Position numbers and translations under genes: made by a program | Assembly (NCBI GenBank): GCA_032718475.1 | Contig: JAUCBJ010004437.1 | Location: forward strand, 1-64,000 | DNA from: Nemertoderma westbladi | Taxonomy: Eukaryota > Xenacoelomorpha > Nemertodermatida > Nemertodermatidae | Direction of reading: 5' to 3' | DNA: 64,000 nt | The notes under the pieces: model-generated | Database searches by the model: none | Told to the model about the DNA's origin: nothing | The model's input: only the letters and a program-made list of their open reading frames with translations | Part shown: in pieces, positions 55,941 through 64,000 of the stretch | Numbering within the stretch: the first letter of the stretch is position 1 | Layout: each line of letters starts with the position of its first letter

Positions 55941-56074
55941 AATTATATCAGGATTGCTATCTCAAACTGAGACCTGAAGTTCAGAGAGTTTATTGAGTAG
56001 GTTGTCTGCATTAGTGTACACGATCCTCAGATTATGATTATCCGTAATAGATATTTGAAATGCCCCAGAGTGGT

Positions 56075-56240
56075 AAAACGAACTCAGATCCTGCGGGCCT
56101 GACTTTGATGAACTTAGATCTTTGTGAACTTAGGTCCTATATAGGTCCTAACTATAGATCCTAACTGGGTGAACGTAGATCCTAACTGGGTGAACTTAGA
56201 TCCTAACAAGGTGAACTTAGATCCTAACAAGAGAAGATTA
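56075..56240. repeat. Cluster of GAACTTAGATCC-type words
   Basis: Seven or more copies of GAACTTAGATCC(T) and variants, with a 25-bp tandem segment (CTAACTGGGTGAACTTAGATC). Inverted copies (GGATCTAAGTTCG) occur singly at about 56466 and 56943 and as a cluster at 60020-60150. Confidence 0.75.
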
Positions 56241-56553
56241 GAGAAGAAAGCTAAGATAACTTAGATCCCACGTGTACTGTGCGTTGGCCACGTTCTATCG
56301 ATACTATATAATATATTTGTACTGTGTTACATTAAGCATATAAAAGTACTTATAATGATCTAATGCAAATAAGTCATACACTCAAAGTAGATGCGATCAG
56401 TGACTCCCCAACAAACTATAATTTGCCCATTAATAGCTAATTTGTTGCAATGTATTATGATGGTAGGATCTAAGTTCGTTTCCCATCAAGTTGATAATAT
56501 TTACAGTACTGCTACTACTACTTGGATCGGCATGCTGCATTGCAGCTGCATTT

Positions 56554-56795
56554 TTAAGAATGCTGTGCCGGCTTGTCAACAAAATTGCACCGCCACAACT
56601 CCCTATCACCCATGACATTTGCTAGATCATCCGCATCTTTAAGGCCAGTGTCCTTTAAGATGCGTCTCAAGAAAGTCATGGGCTGTCCACCATGCTTATT
56701 CACTCCATGAGGCTGCCAAAGTACAAGATTATGCACTGGCTGGTCCTCACGGCGAAAGCAATGTCCTGCAAAGCGGAGGCGATTTTGTTCTAGTG
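56554..56795 (-). pseudogene. LINE-type ORF C-terminal fragment, copy 1
   Basis: The minus strand encodes RLRFAGHCFRREDQPVHNL, WQPHGVNKHGGQPMTFLRR and DADDLANVMGDRELWR. This is the pattern (LRFAGH ... GxxxxGGxPxTF ... DRxxWR) found at the C-terminus of many endonuclease-RT LINE polyproteins. No RT core is present. The same fragment recurs at 61936-62175, which carries an extra internal insertion. Confidence 0.7.
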
Positions 56796-57413
56796 TACTG
56801 CAGTAAAGTCTGAAGGTCCTGCGATGGCCTACAGGCCTATCTGCCTATGGCAGTATGGCTGTAAGGGAATGACATTTCACATTAACACAGCCACGCTACA
56901 GCAATATATAATATAATAATAATATACTGTATGTAAGGTGGGATCTAAGTTCGTATAGTCTGGTCGATTTAGGAGCAATTTTAGGTATACCAGGAAAAAA
57001 ATGTTACTAAGCCAAGTTTGGTATAATTAGAAGCGCAAATGTATGCTCTTTAAGAATATCGAAAGTCCTCCGCAGCATACCTTGGGCAACTTTTTTTATA
57101 GCCATTTTCGTGAACCCTATCCATAAGTATAATTAATTAAAATTTACTTGATCTTCACTTGGAATATTTCCTTGTTGCTAAGAGACAATGTAATAATTAT
57201 TCTGAAAATATAATGGGGTATGGTAAATTCCATATAGACATCATCTCAACATTTCACAATAAAAAATTCCGTTCTTTCGTCACTTTCGGGCACCGGTAGA
57301 ACACTAGCTATTATGGTAGCTAGCTAATTTTTCAAAAAATTCAATATTAATTTTTTTAAATGGAAATATTTCATGATGAATTTATTTCATTATGAAAGTC
57401 TAGAACAGCAAAG
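56796..57413. other. No gene seen
   Basis: AT-rich spacer with one GGGATCTAAGTTCGTATAG word at 56941. Nothing else. Confidence 0.5.
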
Positions 57414-57833
57414 TTGTGGCTTTCTTATATTGAGTGTGTTAACACCCTGAAGTTGTTCATTCGTGCAGAGAGAACTGGAGATTGGAATACGCATCTTGTA
57501 GCAGTTGGGAGGATCATAAATATATTTGCGGCAACAGGACATTTTAATTTTGCGAAGAGTACTCACTACGAAGAGTCTTGTATTTGCAATGGATACTGGA
57601 ATTGCCTAAAAAAACACCAATGGTTCTATCGGCAGTTCTCACAGTATGGGTTTCACTCTGTGCGGCGCAGTGATCGTTACTGGGCCAGCTTATGGACTAA
57701 TCTTATCATCGAACAAGTCATGATGAGATCTATCAAGAGCAGAGGAGGTCTTACTAGAGGGCGAGGGATTACAGAATCTGTTAGATTGATGTGGGTATAC
57801 AGTATCCATGAATGTGCCATGAATGAACATTAA
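57414..57833 (+). pseudogene. Fragment of a multicopy uncharacterised invertebrate protein family
   Basis: About 139 residues with no ATG start. Motifs LFIRAERTGDWNTHLVAV, FAATGHFNFAKS, RRSDRYWASLWTNLIIEQVM and SIKSRGGLTRGRGITES match, as I remember it, a protein block found in many copies in cnidarian, mollusc and arthropod genomes (usually IRAERTGNW ... RRSDRFWAG ... SGGLTRGRGMTE). The function of that family is unknown to me, and its copy number suggests association with mobile DNA. Only this block is present, ending at a TAA, so it is probably a remnant. Confidence 0.5.
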
Positions 57834-58479
57834 TTATTACAGGTATGGTTTAATAAAAGGTGTATAGATGCAATTGTTCCACTAATTTTGATTTTATTTT
57901 TTTCTATAACTACAGTAACACCGGTAGCCTACCTACATTACATAAGCAGACTGTATAATGTGTATATTATACACTTTTCAATATTTATATTATAAATTGA
58001 TTATATTTAATAATTATTATATATTTTGTTTAATAAACTATCATTCCTTCAATTTATTAATTGTAATAGAGGGAATAGGAGTTACCATTGTAGGAGTAGG
58101 GGTGGTCCCTTTGTAAGCGGATTCAATTCCCTTGCATTATCCACCCGAAAATGGGACCAGTGGCATTTTACCAATACAGTTGGCGATACGAGATTACCAA
58201 TAATATTCTCGCCTCATAACCAACTTTGGGGGAGGGGGGCGACACAAGCCCTAAAGCCACAGAGAGAGGTGAGAGGTCAAACCACCTCGGAGGGAGAACA
58301 CAGTTAGTGAAGGCTATCGGTGGGGGGAAACACTCACAGGGAGTGCCAAAGTGACAATTAGTATATAAGCCAATAGCAGGCAGGGGAGCACGTGAACAGA
58401 GATAGGAAAGCATCCATTGGGTACAGAAGGCCAAGTAGAGTAAGATGAGGTGAAACCAATATCTATGTGTATCAATCAT
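57834..58479. other. No gene seen
   Basis: AT-rich to 58060, then a GC-richer stretch (58080-58400) with purine-rich GGGGGAGGGGGG. It may be the first part of a solo LTR ending at 58784. Confidence 0.4.
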
Positions 58480-58784
58480 ATAGTTATTCTGTATTACTGG
58501 TTTACCGGTCAGTTCATTAATCGCAGAGTTGCAGACCGGTTATAGTTTTTGACTGTCATCACCAACCAGTATCTATTACTGATTTACTCCTGTATTCTGT
58601 ATTACTGATTTATCGCAATCACATACTAATTCTGTGCTATTATCATTTGGAACATTAACATTGAGGAACACAAACTCTGTTATTTTCCCCTACGGCTTTC
58701 AGCCAAAACGACATTAGCTCAGCAGCCCAGCAGGATGGTGACGCGTACAAATCTAACCCGGTCGGGATCTACGATCCCGTCACA
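58480..58784 (+). mobile_element. Possible solo LTR end
   Basis: Ends GGGATCTACGATCCCGTCACA, resembling the sense-strand end of the inner LTR (GATCCCGTCACA), and contains ATTACTGATTTA repeats. The 5' boundary and a target duplication were not found, so this is weak. Confidence 0.3.
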
Positions 58785-58788
58785 CCCT

Positions 58789-59042
58789 TTGCCTCAAGAT
58801 GGCGAAATCGATGGTAGATATGGTGAATCTAACGGTTGCCATAGTAACTGAGACTTGAAAATATTATCAATGAATTTTCCATAGTCGATATAGTGGGGTT
58901 AGGAGTTGGTCCCGTTGCCTCAAGATGGCCAAATCGATGGTTGATATGGCTAATCTACCGGTTGCCATGGTAACTGAGAATTGAAAATATGTTCAATGAA
59001 TTCTCCGTTGGCGATATAGTGGGGGTAGGAGCTAGCCCAGTT
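58789..59042. repeat. 126-bp tandem duplication
   Basis: Two units starting near 58789 and 58915 share TTGCCTCAAGATGGC, AAATCGATGGT, GGTTGCCAT and CGATATAGTGGGG; the start of a third partial unit is at 59041. Confidence 0.85.
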
Positions 59043-59185
59043 GCTTTAAATGTATTTATATCTATTCTTATTTCGGTTGCTATGGAAACGGGATTCGTGA
59101 GAGTTGCCCACCCTATTGAAGAGAGGACTTTTCAGATTTCGAAAGAGGGGATCTTAGTGATTCGAAACATACCAAATATAGCTTA

Positions 59186-59653
59186 GAGTTACGCCAACAG
59201 AATGAAAAGACTGAACTGTAAATCACTAGAGGAGCGACGTATACAGATAGATCTGGTAGAAATGTATAAGATTATACGTGGCCTGTCCCCTCTCAGTGGT
59301 AAAATTATGTTCAAACCGACCATCTCGTCTAATCGTAGTAATGGTGCAGCTATCTTTATTCCAAGGTCATCTAACTGCATACACCAGAACCATTTCAGTG
59401 TCCGTAGGATATCCGTGTGGAACAGTTTACCATCTAAAGTAGTCCTCGCTAATTCCCTAAATGTATTTAAATCGAATCTAGAAACCGTAAATTTAATTAT
59501 GCATTGCAGCGGTTCTTGGAAAAACACATTTAATGATGTCTATACCCCGCCTTCCATTGTCACCAAGTAAATACATTAAATTATTATTCCTAATTCTAAT
59601 TAGCACTCTTTATTACTTTATAGAACTCATAGTTGAAATAAATAAATAAATTT
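59186..59653 (+). mobile_element. 5'-truncated LINE (ORF2 C-terminus and AAAT tail)
   Basis: Encodes RLNCKSLEERRIQIDLVEM, YKIIRGLSPL and RISVWNSLPSKVV up to 59570, then an untranslated segment and a tail of AAAT repeats at 59636-59653. The same block, diverged, ends the LINE at 8677-9048, and the tails match, so both belong to the same group. Confidence 0.82.
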
Positions 59654-60375
59654 TAAATATTGCGGTTTAATTTCGTTTGATTGTCATACAGTATGTATTA
59701 GATAGAATTAACCATATATAAGAGTGCATTCAATTTTACCATTACGTCCTTTAATATTCATGTTCATTCTGTCAATTTTAAATTTAATTTTATTTAAGTA
59801 TTATTTACACAGCACATCTCTGTGGTGCTTTTTATCTAGCATGGCTGAGTGCAAATTTTAATGTGTATAACTAACTATATTACCGGTACCTTTAACGAAT
59901 ATGTCATTAAACAAAACAATTTCAAACAATTTCAGCTTGGTAACATTTTTTTCCGGGTATTATATTGTCTTATCGACCAGACAGCCAGACTAGCAGACTA
60001 GTATGGGAAGGTTCTAACAGTCTAAAGTTCGTATGTCAGTATGTTGAGGATCTAAGTTTGTATGTTGAGGATCTCAGTTCCTATGGCTATATGGGAAGGA
60101 TCTATGTTCAACCAAAATCTAAGTTCGTTCAGGATCTAAGGTCAGAAGGTGCTCTGGGATCTATAACAGGGGAACACCCCAGAAATCTGCTGTTCTCCTG
60201 TAGTACTGTAGTAGGCCTATTGCTGTACTGCAGTACTGTAGTAAGCGTATGCAAAATCTGATAAACATAGCTCAGTAGGTACAGCAGTAGCTGCATAGTT
60301 CGGTGCAGTCAGGCAGTAGTCCTGTAGCCGGTACCGGTACCCTGCAGCCCTGGTAGGCCTATATAAATATAACAA
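59654..60375. other. Upstream flank of the SR-protein exon, with GGATCTAAGTT words
   Basis: No frame of note. 60020-60150 holds several GGATCTAAGTT-type words, inverted relative to the 56.1-kb cluster. The SR-protein promoter and any 5' UTR should lie in the last few hundred bases; a TATATAAATA at 60361-60370 sits too close to the ATG to be a normal TATA box. Confidence 0.5.
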
Positions 60376-60590
60376 ATGGCTTTACGTGATAGAGCCCCAG
60401 AAGATTTGAAGTCGAAGGTTTACATCGGGAATCTGGGAACCAGCGGGTCTAAGAAGGAGGTTGAACGCATATTTTCTCGATTCGGTGATATCAAAGACGT
60501 TTGGTTAGCCCGAACACCACCTGGTTATGGTTTCATTCAGTTTGATGACGCCGTTGATGCTAAAGATGCTTGCCGAGAACTCGATGGAAC
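60376..60590 (+). CDS. SR splicing factor, first coding exon (RRM)
   Basis: 71 codons plus two bases from ATG to a good donor (GAAC|GTGAGT at 60591). The encoded RRM has the RNP2 motif KVYIGNLG, the helix-1 region KKEVERIFSRFG, DVWLARTPPGYGFIQF (RNP1) and DAKDACRELDGT. This order and the PPGYGF signature are those of the SRSF3/SRSF7 (9G8/X16) group, nuclear proteins that bind exonic enhancers and recruit the splicing machinery. The rest of the RRM and the RS domain must be on downstream exons. I did not find them before 64000, and the presumed first intron contains a 2-kb mobile element. Confidence 0.9.
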
Positions 60591-61639
60591 GTGAGTTGAA
60601 GACTGGAAGATTTACTGATTTATTAATTCTGTAATTGAATTGTAATTTTGTATACCGGCCCAGCCTGCCAGTCAGCCAGTGGCCTGCCGCTGCCGGCAGA
60701 CCGGTAAAATGGTAAATATTGCATATGGCTGTATGGCTGTATGGTGAGCTGGTACCGGCAGTCGGTGAGAAGTCAAAAATTGGACTTGAGTCCAAAATTG
60801 GACTTTGACTCCAGTTCAAGTCCAAATTTGGACTTCTGTGAGTCCAATATTGGACTTCAAATCAGCCAATTGTTCCAGGGCCTTGGGTAATTGGATCGGG
60901 CGGGATTTAATTTTTTTAATCGAAAGTATATCAAAAAATAAGAGTTTTGAACAGGGGGACCTGAAATTCACCAGGGGGAACTTTTTTTATAAGGCTTTGA
61001 ATTATTACAAAAGTCCAATTTTGGACGTGACATTGAGAATCAAACTTAAAGGTACATGAAGCATGACAGAGACAGATGAGAGACAGCCAGACAGCTATTA
61101 AGTTATGGAAAGTTACCTTTGCATGTATCTTTGTATGTATCTTCAGCGTACTTTACTTAGAATATAATGGCAGAATGGTACATTCTAGCATTCTAGGTAC
61201 TTTGTACTTTACTTTTAGTATATTGTTTAGTTTACATTCATGTTATTTCTAAGATTCTAACCTTACAGCCTTATGTCCCCAGGACTTTAGGACTAGATTG
61301 GATTATGCTCCAACAAATATCAGAATATTTAATTACAAATTATATTTGGTGGAAACTGGTAGCAATGCTAGGTTTGCCAACTGCAGCTGCTGCTAAGGCT
61401 AACTATAGTACAAGCTACACTACGATTTCGTCTAAGCCTATGGGAGCCCTATCAGAAAGAAATACTACAAGTTGATGCTACTACCATCTCTTCTAATTTT
61501 TCCATACAACAGGAAGGGTATTTTAAAACGGCTGGATAATGAAAGGGGATTAACTGATTAACGTGTTGGGGTCTTCACATAATAAAACATGAACCAATTG
61601 GGGGAAAGGAACAGGTTACAGAGGCAGGCTTTTCTAACT

Positions 61640-61820
61640 AAAACAATAAATGGCCACTTTTGACTTTACCAATTGAAGGAGCCCTATCACCACATACAGA
61701 CATAGGGCAGTAGGGCATGTGCTTATACAATGTATAAGCACATGCCCTACTGCCCTATGTCTGTATGTGGTGATAGGGCTCCTTCAATTGGTAAAGTCAA
61801 AAGTGGCCATTTATTGTTTT
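61640..61820. repeat. Perfect 181-bp palindrome (90-bp arms, 1-base centre)
   Basis: 61640-61729 is the exact reverse complement of 61731-61820, with A at 61730 as the centre. Just outside the arms lie direct copies of GCAGGCTTTTCTAAC (61625 and about 61857). Confidence 0.95.
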
Positions 61821-61935
61821 GTTTGTTTTGTTATTGTTTATAATATACATACAGAAGCAGGCTTTTCTAACCAACTACTACTACAATCGGCATGCTGCAT
61901 TGCAGCTGCATTATATATATACAATATAGGCCATA

Positions 61936-62175
61936 TTAAGTATGCTGTGCCGGCTTGTTGACAAAATTGCGCCTCCACAACTCCCTTACAGCCTTATCAC
62001 CCATGACATTTGTTAGATCATCCGCATCTTCAAGGCCAGTGTCCTTTAAGACAGTAAGAAAGATGCTTCTCAAGAAAGTCATGGGCTGTCCACCATGCTT
62101 ATTCACTCCATGAGGTGCACTGGCTGACCTCACGGCGAAAGCAATGTCCTGCAAAGCGGAGACGGCTTTGTTCTA
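61936..62175 (-). pseudogene. LINE-type ORF C-terminal fragment, copy 2
   Basis: Second copy of the fragment at 56554-56795 (HGVNKHGGQPMTFLRS, DADDLTNVMGDK, ELWRRNFVNKPAQH), with a short internal insertion and a deletion of the NLVLW part. It also shares the GCATGCTGCATTGCAGCTGC flank, so the copies come from one repeat family. Confidence 0.7.
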
Positions 62176-62771
62176 GTGTCAAGCTTCAGAGCTTGGGGGA
62201 ACCAATGAGACACCTCCAACTCCAACTCATGTTATATAGCGTCTGGTTGGAAATGTGTGCATTGTACTTGACACAGTGAACCTAATCCAAACAATTAGTC
62301 AATAAACATTAACTCAATAACATAATAGGTTACAGTTTACAGTAGTCTTATTTTTGCCTTACGAAAATACCACAGGTATGGGTATGAATGAACTAGGCCT
62401 ATACAGCTATAACTCAACTCCCCGCCTGCCCGCGGTACGGTATACTATACACTGCTAACTGGCTACAAAAGTAACTACTGATGTCTGACTGTATGTATGC
62501 GATCCCTGCTTATAACTGTATAATACTTAGAATAATTAATTTGATCATTAAAATAATGTTGCATTGTAATTATGTAATATGCATGATATGTATGTACTGA
62601 TGCGGGATGCAGTTTTAATTTAAATACCGATATATACAGTATACAGTATGGGTACACATGGCAGCATGGAGTTGTACTAAAGTCCAAAAATGGACTTCGG
62701 AGTCCAAAATTGGACTTGAAGTCTAAAATTGGACTTGAAGTCCAATTTTTGACTTCTCACCGACTGACCGG

Positions 62772-63284
62772 TATGGCTGTATGGCATGGCAGCATGGCGC
62801 GCGTGCATGGCGTGATTACCGGTATTTTTAATATCTTTATACATACGGTAATAAATAATATTTACATAATATTAATTAATATTAATAATAATTAGGCTAA
62901 TATTAATTATTAATATTAATACATAATATTTACCGGTTATCTTTATTACCGTATATATTTCTGTATTTTCTTACCCTTACTATTTTTAATATCTGAATAT
63001 AGGCTATTACTGTATTACTACAGTTATGCTGTTATGTATGGCTATGATGACTAGATGAAACATATCAGTACAGCAGTATACCAGTATCAGAGTATACAGG
63101 CTGACAGGTAGGCCTATCAGCCTATAGGGCAGGCCGCAGGGCCTAATGCTTAAACCCTACAACCCTAACAGCCTAAACAGCAAGGCAACTAGGGCCTAAA
63201 TACAGAAATAAAAATGCATCGAGCGTACGTCACCTACGTACAGACGTACCGTAGCCTAGTACATGTCAGCATGTCAGTCACTGA
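62772..63284. other. No gene seen; AT-rich
   Basis: Runs of AATATTAATTATT-type sequence around 62850-62950, then AGGCCTA-rich spacer. No exon recognised. Confidence 0.5.
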
Positions 63285-63560
63285 TCTATGCCAAAATTGG
63301 CATTTTTCAAAATTGGAAGTTTTCATGCCAAAATTGGAATTTTTGATATATTTTCTGTCCAGGGTCAGCCAATATTGGCTGGGGTTAACTAAATTTTGCA
63401 AAAAAAAATTATATTTTGATGCATTTAGACTGTTTAGAAACTTTTGACCGAGATAAAAAAAAATTCACCATGCTTTTGGTTTTTTATGATTAAAATTTTG
63501 ATACTGTAACCTCTAGTTCCAAAATTGGAAGTTTTTGACCTGCCGTTTTTGGCATTTTTT
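63285..63560. repeat. Cluster of CCAAAATTGG-type palindromic words
   Basis: Five or more words built on CAAAATTGG(C/A) between 63291 and 63560, plus GTCAGCCAATATTGGCTGG. Texture resembles the ends of the 60759-62766 element, so this may be a decayed relative. Confidence 0.55.
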
Positions 63561-64000
63561 ATTCTGATAGAGGAAGAGCAGCTGCAGACTGGCAGAGAGA
63601 GTGGTTGTAGTTGCTGAGTTGCAGCTTGCAGGCATATATCTGTATATTGGTATATTTACCGAACTTTTGTTGTAAATGTATCAGTGTCATGCTGTGACAG
63701 CTGTGATGTGACATTATACATTCTAGTGAGTTGCATGTGCTTGTGTTCGTAGTCCAATATCCGAATACCTTAAGTGTTAACCTTGATATGATATCTTCTT
63801 AACTACCTAAGAAACGCCCTGCGCTGGGCCATACAACAATGTAAGATTTGATCACATTATCAATTTCAATAGTTTGTCTCAGTTTGTCAGTTTGTGTATA
63901 ACTATACATTCTGTTCTGACCATTTTTTTAAGAATTCGCTATCACCATCACCTGCTTAGCTTGAAGAAGACTTAGTTCCAGTTGTTGTGTTAGTGTTAGT
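63561..64000. other. No gene seen
   Basis: Spacer to the window end. No open frame or repeat stood out. Confidence 0.4.

Larger units (their letters stand above)
60759..62766. mobile_element. Inverted-repeat element in the SR-gene intron
   Basis: Left end CAGTCGGTGAGAAGTCAAAA and right end its reverse complement, each continued inward by several AAGTCCAAAATTGGACTT-type palindromic units. The direct repeat ACCGG abuts both ends (60754-60758 and 62767-62771), a candidate 5-bp target duplication. The core holds a perfect palindrome (61640-61820) and a LINE fragment. No transposase. Confidence 0.65.

Overview
This window looks like nuclear DNA of an invertebrate animal. The evidence is animal-type genes (an MPDU1 homologue and the first exon of an SR splicing factor ending at a GT donor), BEL/Pao LTR retrotransposons (known only from animals), non-LTR (LINE) copies, several foldback or MITE-like elements, and very little host coding sequence. 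The frequent AGGCCTA and ACCGGT words, and a foldback element resembling the TU elements of sea urchins, fit a marine deuterostome, but that is only a guess.

Layout. Bases 1-832 are a diverged LTR of the same family as the large element described below. It abuts a 1.9-kb minisatellite of 33/27-bp units. A LINE (about 3572-9431) follows, with frameshifts and a missing reverse transcriptase catalytic block. It is split by a 1.94-kb foldback element with 8-bp target duplications. MPDU1 is an intact single-exon gene at 9963-10697. A 865-bp palindromic MITE, a candidate small membrane protein gene (14677-15313, minus), duplicated anonymous repeats (15.6-22.5 kb) and another long-inverted-repeat element (22504-23796) follow.

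The centre is a nested pair of very large BEL/Pao elements, both on the minus strand. The outer one (24804-55105, 5-bp target duplication TGTAG, LTRs about 1150 bp) is about 15.9 kb without its insert. The inner one (34501-48926, target duplication TCGTC, LTRs of 538 bp with one difference seen) landed in frame inside the outer gag. Both carry, 5' of gag, an extra ORF ending in a charged helical tract. Both also carry, 3' of the integrase, an extra ORF that is not a recognisable envelope. In the inner element the upstream ORFs (coiled coil, Asn-rich, Arg-rich, then gag-pol) are linked by -1 frame changes, each lying exactly on a poly(G) run. Its 3' ORF has a degenerate RNase D-like 3'-5' exonuclease region followed by three CCHC zinc knuckles. 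In the outer element, ORF1 and gag are separated only by an in-frame TAG.

Downstream (55.1-64 kb) are LINE fragments, a fragment of a multicopy invertebrate protein family, the SR-protein first exon (60376-60590), and in its presumed first intron a 2-kb inverted-repeat element. That element contains a perfect 181-bp palindrome.

Limits: family assignments come from reading the translations, not from searches. No tRNA or rRNA gene was recognised, but no covariance scan could be run.
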